A program made the translations under genes and the position numbers. DNA of 51,501 bases from positions 1-51,501 of the forward strand of contig JACPNQ010000011.1 of assembly GCA_016185425.1 (NCBI GenBank). The letters are read 5' to 3'. Below the pieces are notes generated by a model that was not told where the DNA came from, did no database searches, and worked only from the letters and a program-made list of their open reading frames with translations. Positions 8,780 to 18,035 of the stretch are shown in pieces. Numbering within the stretch: the first letter of the stretch is position 1; each line of letters begins with the position of its first letter. This stretch comes from Acidobacteriota bacterium (GTDB lineage: Bacteria; Acidobacteriota; Terriglobia; Bryobacterales; Bryobacteraceae).

Positions 8780-11700
8780 CTACCACTCGAAACGGCCAAC
8801 GATGAGGTTGTTCAACCGTCCGCCGACATCGCTGAAGCTGCCGCGCGCGCCGGTGAACCGTCCGAACGTGCTGAGGTTCGTAATGTTGTAAACACGGCCC
8901 GGGTCGCCCAGGTTGATGTGCTTGTAGGGATTGTTGCAATCCCAGCGCGCCGTGAACCGCAGGCGCTCGCGCACAACCCAGGTTTTGGAAAGCGAGGCCT
9001 GCGCCCAGACGATACCCGGCCCGGTCAGCGTGTTGCGCCCCAGAGTTCCCGCCGTGAACGGCGCGGGATAGGCAAAGGCAGCCGCATTCAGATACGGATT
9101 CTGCGCCGCCGTTGGCGTTCGATTCGGACCGATCGTCCAGTCCTGCACCACCGCCTGGCCGTTCGACAGGATCTGGTTCGGACGGAGCGTTCCTGGCAGC
9201 CACACATACGGGTTTCCGCCCGCCGGTGTCGGGGGAGCGCCCGCGAACGTAACGGTGATGGGCGGGCCGGTCTGCAGCGTCTGCGAGAACATCAGCTCCC
9301 AACCGCCAACGACAGCATTCTTCCAGCCGCTTGCGCTCCACTTGCGGCCCTTGCCGTAGGGAAGCTCATAGACAAACGTTCCGACGAACCGGTGAGAGAT
9401 GTCGTAGTTCGCGCGGCCCTTTTCCAGGCGACGGTTGTAATAGGTGACGCCGCTCGTGCCACCGTCGGAATCGGCGTCCGTAAGGGCCTTCGACCACGTG
9501 TAGAACCCGTTCACAAAGAGCCCGCCCGCATACCGCCGCTCCATGCGAACCGTAGTTCCGTGATAGCTGTTGTGGCCGAAATTCGAATACAACTGCACCG
9601 CGCCAAACTGCGGATAGGGCTTGAAGTTCTGCACGTTGCGGCGGATGTTGTCGAGCGTCGCGTAGTCGGTGGAGATATTGAGCGGCACGGCGTTGATGTC
9701 CCAGTTGTTCAACAGGCCGACGCCGGACGATCCGTGGTACATCAACTCCACCAGCAGGTTATTGCGCAGCTCCCATTGGAACCCGCCGGACCAGTTCATG
9801 ATGTATGGCATGCGGATGTTGGGGTCAATCCACGACGCGTTGCGGCTGGAGTAGTTGGTGCCGACAAACGGCGCGCTGCCGTCGGCAGCGACATTCAGCT
9901 TTACATTGCCCGGCCCTTGCGAGAGTTTAAACGCGGGCCGCGGGTCGCCGACCGGGGACTGCACCGCGGCCGAGGCCAGATACTCTTCAAAGTTCTGGCT
10001 GAGCTGCGTCATGAACAGATCCTGGCTAATCAGCCCGAAGCTGCCGCGGAAGACGAGCTTGGGGCGGAAGTTGTAGGCGAAGCCAACGCGTGGCTGGAAG
10101 TTGGTCCACTTGCTGTTGGAGAGTGCGCCTTTGGGGTGAATAATCGCGCCCTTGCGGCCTGTCAGCGGGTCGGTGGCATTCGGGTCGAACTGGGACTGCT
10201 GGCCATACTTCGTTTGGAATGGCGATTCGTAGGACCAGCGGACGCCGTAGTTGATCGTCAGGTTGCGGAGCGGCTTGTAGTCGTCCTGAATGTAGAGGGA
10301 ATTGCTCCACCAACGCGGGAGCCAGGTGGCCAGGGCCTGGGTGAACTGCCCCTGATTCACGTTGCCAAGCAGCAGGTCGGCGAAGTCGTTGCCCGTCGTA
10401 CCGGCGGGGGCGAACGGCAACTGCGTCCCGCCCATCAGGTAGCGGCCGGACGGCAGGGCTTCGGACAGAATGTTATAGCGCGTCTTCATGATCTCCACGC
10501 CGCCCTTGATCGTGTGCTTGCCGAGCACTTTCGTCAGGTTCTCCTGCACGCGCATGTCCTCCCATACTTCGGAAGAGATGCCGCCCGGTCCGGTGCGGTA
10601 ATAGGCGGCATTGGTGGATGTGGCGAAGAACGGGAAACTCCCGCCGCTGACGCCGGGAATGCCCAACTGCTTGGCCCAGTCTCCGCTGGAGGCGTCCGGA
10701 TTCTTGGTCGTCTTGCGCCGGTTCCAGCCCAGACGCAGCTCGCTAATGAGAGTCGGCGAAATAGTATACGTGTCGGAGACGACGATATTGGGCTGGTCGA
10801 TCGGGAATGGGATGGCATTTGGATCGATCAGCTTCCATGCGGCTTCGTTCACCCAGCGGTCACGGAAAGCTGTATGATGGCCCTGCGAATAGCGCCCGAA
10901 GATCTTGTGATTATTGCTGAAGGAGTGGTCGATCTTGATATCGAAGCGAGTGCGGTAGGACTGATAGACCGTGGGCTCCAGCAGGTTCTGATGAGGTCCC
11001 AGCCGATCCACGAAGCCCGGCGCCTTGTTGGCCGCGGTAAAGGGGTTCTTCGCCAGGAAGTTATTCGATACCGGATCGAAGCGGCTCTTCGGAATCATAT
11101 TGCCGGGGAATGTATCGCTGATCCACGTGCCGGCCGCGTTCTGCCGGATCGTCGTCGGGTCGTAGATCATATTGCCAACCGGTGCGCCCGAGGCGTTAAG
11201 GAAGTTAAAATCGCCGTTGTACATGCCCGGGCTGGGAACATCGCCGTTGAAGGTTTCCGACGCATTTTCGTGGTGGCGCGCCAGGCCGAAGAGCCAGAAG
11301 GTCTTGTCCTTGCCGTTGTAGAGTTTGGGAATCCGCACCGGACCGCTGAGCACGGCCGAGATCTCGTGGTACTCGACGGTCGGCGGACGGATCACGTCGA
11401 AGTAGTCGCGATGAAGCAGCGTGTTGTTGATGAACCGGTCTTCCAGACTGCCGTGGAATTGATTGCCGCCGCTGCGAAAGACCACCGAGAGCCCGCCGCC
11501 GGCGGTGTGGCCGAACTCGGCCGGCATGCCGGTGGCGTAGGCCTTCACTTCGGAGACGGCATCGATGCTCGATGTAATGACGCGATTGGTCGAGCCAACG
11601 GCGCCGGTTACAGGCTCCTTCGCGCCTAGCCCGTCCAGACTGTAGCCCATCGCCCGTTCCCGCTGTCCGTTCAAGTGCAGACCGTTGATGACCTGCGTAT

Positions 11701-12175
11701 TCGGCAGATAGGGCAGGATGCGGAACGTCAATTTCTGCATGACAGGAATCTTGACGATCGTCCTGCCTTCCATGATGCCGCCGCTGATCGTGGTTTCGGT
11801 CTCAAGCAAAGGCGCCGCTGCCTGGACCTCGACAGAGTCGGCGACACTGCCGATGTCGAGCACAACGTCCAGACGCGGCTGCTCATTCGTACGCAGCTCG
11901 ATACCGGAGCGGAGATATTTTTTGAAACCCTGGGCTTCAATCGTGAGGTTATAGGTGCCCGGCCTAAGGTAGGGAACAAAATAATAACCATCGTTGTTGG
12001 TGACGCCGTCGAAATTGAATCCCATCGACGGGCTGACGACGATGACTTTGGCGCCGGGAATCACCGCGCCTGTGTTGTCGGTAACCGTACCGACGATCGT
12101 TGCCGACCCGGTGGTTTGCCCATAGGCCGCGCTGAAATTCAATATCAGCAGAACCGCAAGAAAAACGCGATGCAT
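8780..12175 (-). CDS. Oar-like TonB-dependent outer-membrane receptor 1
   Basis: 1131 residues. The N-terminus is a signal peptide (L-A-V-L-L-I-L-N-F-S-A-A-Y-G-Q), followed by a carboxypeptidase-regulatory-like domain at about 24-105 (G-T-V-T-D-N-T-G-A-V-I-P-G-A; N-N-D-G-Y-Y-F-V-P-Y-L-R-P-G-T-Y), a plug region and a long beta-barrel with alternating aromatic strands ending in Phe-Glu-Trp. That arrangement is the acidobacterial Oar/TonB receptor type, usually 1000-1200 residues, thought to import oligosaccharides or other large substrates. Substrate cannot be read from sequence. A strong ribosome-binding site (AGGAG, six bases before ATG) precedes the start. The LysR gene is divergent, 154 bp away, and is the obvious candidate regulator. 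No classical TonB box was recognised by eye. Confidence 0.92.
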   Translation of the reverse strand: MHRVFLAVLLILNFSAAYGQTTGSATIVGTVTDNTGAVIPGAKVIVVSPSMGFNFDGVTNNDGYYFVPYLRPGTYNLTIEAQGFKKYLRSGIELRTNEQPRLDVVLDIGSVADSVEVQAAAPLLETETTISGGIMEGRTIVKIPVMQKLTFRILPYLPNTQVINGLHLNGQRERAMGYSLDGLGAKEPVTGAVGSTNRVITSSIDAVSEVKAYATGMPAEFGHTAGGGLSVVFRSGGNQFHGSLEDRFINNTLLHRDYFDVIRPPTVEYHEISAVLSGPVRIPKLYNGKDKTFWLFGLARHHENASETFNGDVPSPGMYNGDFNFLNASGAPVGNMIYDPTTIRQNAAGTWISDTFPGNMIPKSRFDPVSNNFLAKNPFTAANKAPGFVDRLGPHQNLLEPTVYQSYRTRFDIKIDHSFSNNHKIFGRYSQGHHTAFRDRWVNEAAWKLIDPNAIPFPIDQPNIVVSDTYTISPTLISELRLGWNRRKTTKNPDASSGDWAKQLGIPGVSGGSFPFFATSTNAAYYRTGPGGISSEVWEDMRVQENLTKVLGKHTIKGGVEIMKTRYNILSEALPSGRYLMGGTQLPFAPAGTTGNDFADLLLGNVNQGQFTQALATWLPRWWSNSLYIQDDYKPLRNLTINYGVRWSYESPFQTKYGQQSQFDPNATDPLTGRKGAIIHPKGALSNSKWTNFQPRVGFAYNFRPKLVFRGSFGLISQDLFMTQLSQNFEEYLASAAVQSPVGDPRPAFKLSQGPGNVKLNVAADGSAPFVGTNYSSRNASWIDPNIRMPYIMNWSGGFQWELRNNLLVELMYHGSSGVGLLNNWDINAVPLNISTDYATLDNIRRNVQNFKPYPQFGAVQLYSNFGHNSYHGTTVRMERRYAGGLFVNGFYTWSKALTDADSDGGTSGVTYYNRRLEKGRANYDISHRFVGTFVYELPYGKGRKWSASGWKNAVVGGWELMFSQTLQTGPPITVTFAGAPPTPAGGNPYVWLPGTLRPNQILSNGQAVVQDWTIGPNRTPTAAQNPYLNAAAFAYPAPFTAGTLGRNTLTGPGIVWAQASLSKTWVVRERLRFTARWDCNNPYKHINLGDPGRVYNITNLSTFGRFTGARGSFSDVGGRLNNLIVGRFEW

Positions 12176-12329
12176 AAAGTCTCCTGAAAGCGATGAGCGT
12201 ACGAGGCCGGTGGGGAAATCCTAATCGATTTGGCGGCGTGGGTCAACGGGGTTCGAGATAATGTCTATGTAAGAGGGGTAGGCCAGTACGTTACAATTGC
12301 TGCGAACCTTCCCTCCGGATCGATTACCC
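12176..12329. promoter_or_regulatory. Divergent promoter region between TonB receptor 1 and LysR regulator
   Basis: These 154 bp separate the two divergent start codons. LysR regulators usually bind such a region and control both their own gene and the divergent neighbour. On the receptor side AGGAG lies just before the ATG; on the LysR side I see no strong Shine-Dalgarno. I could not single out a convincing T-N11-A operator, so the regulatory role rests on gene arrangement. Confidence 0.4.
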
Positions 12330-13262
12330 ATGGATTTGGATCAACTCCATACGTTCCTGGAAATTGTCCGCCTGAAGAGCTTCTCCAAGGCGGCGCAGAC
12401 GTGTTTCCGCACGCAGCCCGCCATCTCCGCCCAGGTGCGGCAGTTGGAGCAGGAATTAAACACCACGCTCTTCGAACGTCTCGGCACACGCATCTCGCTC
12501 ACCATGGCGGGTAAAATCTTCGCCGAGTACGCCGAACATATCCTGAACCTACGCCGGCAGGCCCAGGACTCGATCAACGAATTGGAGAAAGTGCCGCGCG
12601 GCGAGCTGGTGATCGCCGCGAACGAGGCAACCTGCATCTACGTTCTGCCGGAGGTCTTCTCGCGTTACAAAGGGATGTTTCCGAATGTGCAGTTGCAAGT
12701 GGACCGCTCCTTCGGCGCGCGCGTCGTCGAAGCCGTTATCGATAACCTCGCGGATTTCGGCATCTGTCAGTTGCCCATCCAGGAAAAAAAGCTACAGGTA
12801 GTGCTCATCCATACCGATGAGATCAAGTGCATCGTGCCACCCAACCACCCCTTGGCGCGGGCACGAACCATCGCCTGCGAGGATATCGTCGCCCATCCGC
12901 TGCTGTTGCCGCGCGCTGGAACGACGCGCGCCCGGCTGAACGCCTGGATGGAGCCGAGCGAGGACAGCCTGAACATTTCGATGGAGCTTGATTCCACCGA
13001 GATGATGAAGCGGTTTGTGATTGCGGGCCTGGGAATTGCATTCCTGGCCGGGTCGAATTGTGCCGATGAGGTCAGGGAAGGCAAACTGCGGGCCATCCCG
13101 TTGGCGCCGGAATCGCTCGACCGCAGGCTGGGGTTGATTTACCGGAAAGATAAGGCTCTGTCTAAGGCGGCGCTGGGCTTCATTCAGGTTATCCTGGATC
13201 AAGCCGGAGTTGGTGCCGCAAACAGCAGTAATCCGGCCGAAACGGCGCGTGCTATACCCTAG
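12330..13262 (+). CDS. LysR-family transcriptional regulator
   Basis: 310 residues from the ATG at 12330; an in-frame start 33 bases earlier would add 11 residues lying outside the family alignment. The N-terminal winged helix-turn-helix is textbook: D-L-D-Q-L-H-T-F-L-E-I-V, S-F-S-K-A-A, T-Q-P-A-I-S-A-Q-V-R-Q-L-E, L-F-E-R-L-G, then the linker helix. The effector-binding domain (about 90-300) has the periplasmic-binding-protein fold, with F-P-N-V-Q-L-Q-V and G-L-G-I-A-F-L-A. The ligand is unknown; the overall look is closest to CysB/CbbR-like members. It is divergent from TonB receptor 1, and the small membrane-protein gene begins 9 bp after its stop, so it may also read into that run of genes. 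Confidence 0.93.
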   Translation: MDLDQLHTFLEIVRLKSFSKAAQTCFRTQPAISAQVRQLEQELNTTLFERLGTRISLTMAGKIFAEYAEHILNLRRQAQDSINELEKVPRGELVIAANEATCIYVLPEVFSRYKGMFPNVQLQVDRSFGARVVEAVIDNLADFGICQLPIQEKKLQVVLIHTDEIKCIVPPNHPLARARTIACEDIVAHPLLLPRAGTTRARLNAWMEPSEDSLNISMELDSTEMMKRFVIAGLGIAFLAGSNCADEVREGKLRAIPLAPESLDRRLGLIYRKDKALSKAALGFIQVILDQAGVGAANSSNPAETARAIP

Positions 13263-13271
13263 AAGGTTGCT

Positions 13272-13652
13272 TTGGAAATCAAGACCTTTCGTACATCCAC
13301 TATACTGATCGCCACTGGCGGCAAAACCCGCTTGTACAAGTCGCGCACGGAAATGACTCCGGCGTTGCGTCAGGATATGCAGAGGACTTTGAATTCGCCG
13401 ATGGCGGCGACAATTCTGATCGCCGATCAGCGGGGACGGGACGAGATTCTGAAACTCCTCCGCGGCGAACCCTCGGCACTGCGCGGCGGCCCCGCCGCGG
13501 CCCGGCGGCGCATTAGGCCGGAGCCGGCTCCCGCCGTACGCGCCATGCTCCCCGCCTGGTTGAGTCATCGATGGGTACGCGCTTTGATCGCGTTCCTCCT
13601 GCCCGCCGCCATCGGTGCCGGGTTCTACGCTCTCCTCGTCGCGGCGCATTAA
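13272..13652 (+). CDS. Small protein with C-terminal membrane anchor, function unknown
   Basis: 126 residues from a TTG start that has a good ribosome-binding site (AGAAGG at 13261-13266, immediately after the LysR stop). The first ~60 residues are soluble and basic (K-T-F-R-T-S-T-I-L-I-A-T-G-G-K-T-R-L-Y), the middle is Ala/Arg/Pro-rich, and the end forms one transmembrane helix (W-V-R-A-L-I-A-F-L-L-P-A-A-I-G-A-G-F). The protein would therefore be tail-anchored in the inner membrane. I recognise no family. Position between a LysR gene and a GGDEF-like/PilZ pair suggests an accessory part of a signalling run. The unusual start codon is accepted because of the spacing of the Shine-Dalgarno. Confidence 0.6.
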   Translation: MEIKTFRTSTILIATGGKTRLYKSRTEMTPALRQDMQRTLNSPMAATILIADQRGRDEILKLLRGEPSALRGGPAAARRRIRPEPAPAVRAMLPAWLSHRWVRALIAFLLPAAIGAGFYALLVAAH

Positions 13653-13702
13653 TTCCTAAAGACTTTTCCGCCTGCCGCCGATATGTACTAGGTGGGGAGC
13701 GG

Positions 13703-14749
13703 ATGTTCCTGTCTATAAAGAAGCACATGGACGAATCGTCGCCCGAACTGACGGCCGCGCTTCTCCAACTCAGCCAGCTCTTGCTTCGCTCCATGCGCCT
13801 ACACGTCGTCCGCGGCGAGGAAGCCGAAGTGCTTCGTTTTCAGTCGTCAATCCTCGCCCTCGAACAGCATATCGGCTCCTCTCCCGATCCCGCCGATGTC
13901 CTCGTCATAGCCGGAGAAGCCGCCAGGACCTTTGAGGATTACTACCACCAGACCAATCGATTCCTCCACCTGCAAAGCAACGAGTTGGCCGCGATGATCG
14001 GCATGCTTACGGCCACCGTATCCAGCATATCGATGGCCAGCCAGACCGCCGTGGAGCAGTTGGGCAAAGTGGAGAAGCGCATCGAGAACATCTCGTACGC
14101 ATCGGACTTGCCGCGGCTAAAAGCCGAACTCGCCGGCTGCTTGGCGATGGTGCGTGAGGAATCGTTCCGGCAGCGCGAAGAGTCCGCCAGGCGGATCCAT
14201 TCCTTACAGCGTGGCGTATCGGACTCCCGGCAACGGCTATCGGGCGCCCTTCCCGGCCCCATGGAAATGCCGCTGCTTCCGCTGATGCACGACGCCTTGA
14301 CCGGGCTTCCCGGGCGCGCCGACGCCGAAGACGCTCTCTACCGTGCCCGCGTCCAAGAAAACCTGTATGCCGCGGTGCTACCGGTGGACCGCCTCCCGCT
14401 CGTCAATACAAGGTTTGGCTCGGAGTCGACGGATCACGTTGTCCGCTTTTACGCCGAGTACTGGAAGAAACACCTCCACATGAAGGACCTCCTCTTCCGC
14501 TGGAGTTCCAACGCCTTCCTGGCGCTCATCGAGCGTACCCAGCCGCAGGACACCGTCCGCGCGGATCTGTCGAAATTTGCCTCCGCAAAATTGGAGATGA
14601 CGCTGGAGCATCACGGCCGAGAGATTCTCCTTCCTCTCAGCTCCACGTGGGCCTTATTCCCGGCTGGCGAAGGGCGCACCCATGAGGCGATGCTGACGAA
14701 AATCGACGCCTTCCTGAAGAGCGAAATGCACATCAAAGATTCTTTCTGA
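13703..14749 (+). CDS. GGDEF-like domain protein lacking the GGDEF signature
   Basis: 348 residues from the ATG at 13703, preceded by GGGGAGCGG; an upstream in-frame start would read through sequence overlapping the previous gene. Residues 1-200 are helical, with coiled-coil-like stretches (Q-L-G-K-V-E-K-R-I-E-N-I). From about 220 the sequence follows a GGDEF domain: H-D-A-L-T-G-L-P-G-R, a strand A-A-V-L-P-V-D-R-L-P-L-V-N, F-G-S-E-S-T-D-H-V-V-R-F-Y-A, and R-W-S-S-N-A-F-L where diguanylate cyclases have R-x-G-G-D-E-F. The catalytic acidic pair is absent, so cyclase activity is very unlikely; it could bind nucleotide or act as a scaffold. A PilZ gene follows 11 bp later, which strengthens a c-di-GMP link. 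Confidence 0.78.
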   Translation: MFLSIKKHMDESSPELTAALLQLSQLLLRSMRLHVVRGEEAEVLRFQSSILALEQHIGSSPDPADVLVIAGEAARTFEDYYHQTNRFLHLQSNELAAMIGMLTATVSSISMASQTAVEQLGKVEKRIENISYASDLPRLKAELAGCLAMVREESFRQREESARRIHSLQRGVSDSRQRLSGALPGPMEMPLLPLMHDALTGLPGRADAEDALYRARVQENLYAAVLPVDRLPLVNTRFGSESTDHVVRFYAEYWKKHLHMKDLLFRWSSNAFLALIERTQPQDTVRADLSKFASAKLEMTLEHHGREILLPLSSTWALFPAGEGRTHEAMLTKIDAFLKSEMHIKDSF

Positions 14750-14760
14750 GGTTTATCAAA

Positions 14761-15144
14761 ATGGCGCTCATGGAAAAGAGGACAACACCTCGAATCCCCG
14801 TTAACGCGCGCGCGGTGGTGCAGACACTGGGCGGCGCTCCGGAGACAAACGGTCAGCCCGTCAAGGTGGCCATCGTCGACGCCAGCCATCGCGGCATGAG
14901 ATTGCAGTCGGAGATCGCGATGAAGCCGGGCGACGCCGTGAAGATCGAAATCGAGGAAGCCATGTTCCTGGGCGAGCTCTGCTACTGCACACCCCGCACT
15001 GGAGGCGGCTTCCACATCGGCGTCGTAACCGAGCAATGCCTCACCGGGCTATCCAGTCTCCAGCACCTGACCCAAGCCGTCGCCTCCGCTCCAAATCCCG
15101 CGCCGGCCAAAGCCGCCGAAACCCGCATGCTATTCTTCGACTGA
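14761..15144 (+). CDS. PilZ domain protein (predicted c-di-GMP receptor)
   Basis: 127 residues. PilZ domains bind c-di-GMP through an N-terminal R-x-x-x-R and a downstream (D/N)-x-S-x-x-G. Both are present: K-R-T-T-P-R-I-P-V at residues 6-14, where R7 and R11 are spaced correctly, and D-A-S-H-R-G-M-R-L at about 40-48. The remainder forms the expected beta-barrel, with P-G-D-A-V-K-I-E-I. The last 20 residues are Ala/Pro-rich and probably disordered. The gene follows the GGDEF-like gene by 11 bp and abuts the dTDP-rhamnose gene directly, so the three are probably one transcript. PilZ next to a surface-sugar gene suggests control of polysaccharide, though this is inference. Confidence 0.88.
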   Translation: MALMEKRTTPRIPVNARAVVQTLGGAPETNGQPVKVAIVDASHRGMRLQSEIAMKPGDAVKIEIEEAMFLGELCYCTPRTGGGFHIGVVTEQCLTGLSSLQHLTQAVASAPNPAPAKAAETRMLFFD

Positions 15145-16017
15145 ATGTCAAAAACTGTTGTCGTTTTCGGCGCGGCCGGGCAGCTTGGCGTCGAATTGGT
15201 TCGCGTATTGAAAGACCGTGGCTATTCCGTTCATCCGTTCAACCGCGCTTCCGTCGATATCACCAACCTCCCGCTTTTGGAGCGAACCCTCGGCCCGCTC
15301 GATCCCAACGCTGTGATCAACGCCGCGGCCTATAACCAGGTCGACGTCGCCGAACAGGAGCCCCAGGCCGCCTACAACGCCAACGCCCTCGGTGTTCGCA
15401 ACCTCGCCATCGCCTGCCGCCAATTGGATGCGCTCCTCGTCCATTTCTCCACGGACTACGTCTTCGACGGACGGCTCGGCCGTCCCTATCTCGAAGACGA
15501 CCGTCCGCACCCGCTCGGCGCCTATGCCGTGTCAAAACTCGCGGGCGAACTCTACGCCCAAGCCTACCTGGACCACCCGCTCATCCTCCGCACCTCCGGC
15601 GTGTTCGGCCCGGGCGGCCTCCGCACGGCACGAGGTAATTTCGTCGAATTGATGCTGCGCCTCGCGCAATCCCCGCAGCCGATTCGCGTGGTTGAGGATC
15701 ACGTCGCGTCTCCCACCTACGCGCCCGCGCTCGCCGCGCGAACCGTGGATCTCATGGAAACGCCGCATCGCGGAATATTCCACGCCGGCGGCGGCGAGGC
15801 GATCAGTTGGTTCCGTTTCGCGGCTAAAATCTTCCACGCGGCCGGTCTGGCGCCGGAATTGCGGCCAACCAACGAACGCGAATACCGCACCGCGGCGCGC
15901 CGCCCCAAATACTCGGCTCTTGAAAATACACGCATGGCGGCCTGCGGCATCGCGCCTATGCCCTCGCTCGATGAAGCGCTTGCGGCTTATATGGCGGAGC
16001 GGGCGAAGATCGTTTAA
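15145..16017 (+). CDS. rfbD: dTDP-4-dehydrorhamnose reductase
   Basis: 290 residues, the usual length for RmlD/RfbD. It starts on the base after the PilZ stop codon. Short-chain dehydrogenase features: V-V-F-G-A-A-G-Q-L-G nucleotide-binding motif at residues 5-14, catalytic Y-A-V-S-K (Tyr/Lys pair) and the S-T-D-Y-V-F-D-G segment carrying the active-site Thr-Asp. The enzyme reduces dTDP-4-dehydro-L-rhamnose with NAD(P)H in the last step to dTDP-L-rhamnose, a precursor of O-antigen and exopolysaccharide. The other rml genes are not in this window, so either the pathway is split across the genome or this copy serves a different dTDP sugar. Confidence 0.9.
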   Translation: MSKTVVVFGAAGQLGVELVRVLKDRGYSVHPFNRASVDITNLPLLERTLGPLDPNAVINAAAYNQVDVAEQEPQAAYNANALGVRNLAIACRQLDALLVHFSTDYVFDGRLGRPYLEDDRPHPLGAYAVSKLAGELYAQAYLDHPLILRTSGVFGPGGLRTARGNFVELMLRLAQSPQPIRVVEDHVASPTYAPALAARTVDLMETPHRGIFHAGGGEAISWFRFAAKIFHAAGLAPELRPTNEREYRTAARRPKYSALENTRMAACGIAPMPSLDEALAAYMAERAKIV

Positions 16018-16151
16018 GCCGCTTCAGGACGGATTCCTGGCGCTGTCCGGACGCGCGTCAACTTCCGATTGCCCGACAAACAAGCGAGATACAATTCGAT
16101 GCGTCTGAGTTGCTGCCAGTCGCCCGCTGCCGTCTATCGTGGGCCCTCTCG

Positions 16152-18035
16152 CTACGCTGAAGGGTCTGATCTGGCGGAACTAAGCAGCTCCACAATTTCG
16201 GGCCGGTGCATTTTTTCAGCCCAGGCGAGGGGTGTCGCCCACGGCTCCGCGTCCGCCTCGACGGGATCGGCGCCGCGCGTGAGAAACACCTTCACCATCT
16301 CGACGCGCCCCCACCGGCATGCCCATCCGAGCGGGGTACTCTTCAGAAGGTCGTCGCGAACGTCGAGGCGGGCTCCGGCATCGAGCAAAATGGTGGCGAG
16401 TTGGACACCCACGCCGTGATCGCGCGAAACGGTCTCATGTAGCATGGTCTGGCCATAGTCGGTCGCGCGGTGATGCGGCCCGCAGCGGGCCAGGATCAAC
16501 TTAAAGCACTCGCAACATTCGGCCTGCTGCTGAGCGTCGTAGTCTTCATGGCCGGGCACCGGTCGCCATAGCATCCAGAACCAGCGCGGATCATCGGGCG
16601 GCCAGTCGACCTGTTCGAGCGCCATGCGGACGATCTCTGCGCAAAGCGCGCTCGCGCCGCCCCATAACAGTTGTTCTGCCACGGTGCGGCCCGAGAAATC
16701 GTTCGGATCGAGGTGCGGATCCATTTCCCCCGCGAGCATCTTCCGCGCGATTTCCGTCTGGCGCGCATAACCCGCCGAGCCGGGGTCGATCCAGCCGCCA
16801 TACTGTTCGAGCAACGCGATCATCTCGGGATTGCGGCCCTGGTAGGCGCGGTATGTAGGCGAGCCCGAAGTCCATACGCTCGCATTCGGATCCGCGGCGC
16901 GCTCCAGCAGCAAGCGCGCCATCTCGATGCGGTTCAGGACCACGGCTTGAAACAATGGGCCGCCAGCCGACCAGTTCTGCTCGGCGATGTGGCCGACCTG
17001 GGTGCGCTCGTCCGGATCGAGACCGAGGTCGAGCAAGCGGCGCAGGACGTCGGAGTGATTGCCCTTGACGGCCGCCTCGAGCACGCCCTTACCTTCCAGG
17101 TCCTGCTTGGAGCGTTTTTCCAGATAATCCGAGCGGCCCAGGGCCGCAGCGGAGATCGGACTGAGTTGAGCACCGTGCTGCAGGAGAAGTGCTGCGACAC
17201 GTTCGAACTTCTGGTTGTCGAAGACCCAGTCTCCGCCCCGGCCGGTAGCGGCATAGTCGAGCGGAGTCCAGCCTTGGTGGGAGTTCCGGTTGACTTCCGC
17301 GCCCCGGTCGAGCAACCATTTCATCCATCGCAGCGCGCCCAGTCCGGCGGCCTGATGAAGCATCGTCCGGCCGTCGGCCGGGCACATCTCCGCCAACTCG
17401 GGGTGCTGATCGAATACGGCCACGATCGCCTCTTCGCTGCCGGACTGAAACGCCTGCTGGCATTTGCGAACGGCCTCCGTGGGACCGTTCGGGCTGCGCG
17501 CTCCCCGCTTCTCACGAGCGGCGCGGAGCAGGTCGGCAATCTCTTCGTAGCCGCGCTCGCATGCGAGGATGTACGGGCTCGTCGCGTCCCGCTTGGGCCA
17601 GATGCCGCCGTCCGGATCGGCTCCAAATTCGAGCAGCAGCCTGGTCAGTTCGAGATCGCGCTTGAGGATGGCCATGTGCACCGCCCGCATTTCGCCGCGG
17701 CCCAGGTCCACAATCTCCGGGCGGCGCGTGAGCAGCTCGCGGGCAGTCCTGAGATCGCCGCTCTCGACGGCCTCGTGTAATCTGGCCGCGGTGACGCCGT
17801 CGACGGCGGCCTTCAGTTTCGGCCAGCTTTCAAACCCGTAGGATCGCGCCAGCACGAATTGGGCGTCATGCAGCGCAAAGGTCTCGGGCGTGGCGGTCCG
17901 GTGATAGGCGGTGACCTCGGCGACGGCTTCCGGAGACGACGCACGATAGGCTTCAAGCAATTCCTTGGCTTGGCGTTTCAGTTGATCGAGGTCGGGGTTC
18001 TCGCGCATGGCGCGAGCCGGCGGTTTCTGACTCAT
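16152..18035 (-). CDS. Ankyrin-repeat protein
   Basis: 627 residues from the ATG at 18035, chosen because AAAGGAG lies five bases upstream; an in-frame ATG 33 bases earlier lacks such a site. The N-terminal ~70 residues (L-K-R-Q-A-K-E-L-L, R-S-Y-G-F-E-S-W-P-K-L) are a helical module common at the head of bacterial ankyrin proteins. After it come at least ten ankyrin-like repeats, for example G-R-T-M-L-H-Q-A-A-G-L-G, G-W-T-P-L-D-Y-A-A and S-T-P-L-G-W-A-C-R-W-G-R, ending in A-T-P-L-A-W-A-E-K. No signal peptide or membrane segment is visible, so it should be cytoplasmic. Ankyrin repeats bind proteins; the partner is unknown. It stands alone in its orientation here, and rfbD converges on it with 134 bp between. 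Confidence 0.9.
   Translation of the reverse strand: MSQKPPARAMRENPDLDQLKRQAKELLEAYRASSPEAVAEVTAYHRTATPETFALHDAQFVLARSYGFESWPKLKAAVDGVTAARLHEAVESGDLRTARELLTRRPEIVDLGRGEMRAVHMAILKRDLELTRLLLEFGADPDGGIWPKRDATSPYILACERGYEEIADLLRAAREKRGARSPNGPTEAVRKCQQAFQSGSEEAIVAVFDQHPELAEMCPADGRTMLHQAAGLGALRWMKWLLDRGAEVNRNSHQGWTPLDYAATGRGGDWVFDNQKFERVAALLLQHGAQLSPISAAALGRSDYLEKRSKQDLEGKGVLEAAVKGNHSDVLRRLLDLGLDPDERTQVGHIAEQNWSAGGPLFQAVVLNRIEMARLLLERAADPNASVWTSGSPTYRAYQGRNPEMIALLEQYGGWIDPGSAGYARQTEIARKMLAGEMDPHLDPNDFSGRTVAEQLLWGGASALCAEIVRMALEQVDWPPDDPRWFWMLWRPVPGHEDYDAQQQAECCECFKLILARCGPHHRATDYGQTMLHETVSRDHGVGVQLATILLDAGARLDVRDDLLKSTPLGWACRWGRVEMVKVFLTRGADPVEADAEPWATPLAWAEKMHRPEIVELLSSARSDPSA

Noticed and set aside
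7706..11629. Very long open frame on the plus strand (1307 codons)
   Set aside because: It lies antisense to both the Hsp70 and TonB receptor 1 genes, which have clear motifs; the peptide is Arg/His/Gln-rich, as antisense of high-GC coding usually is.
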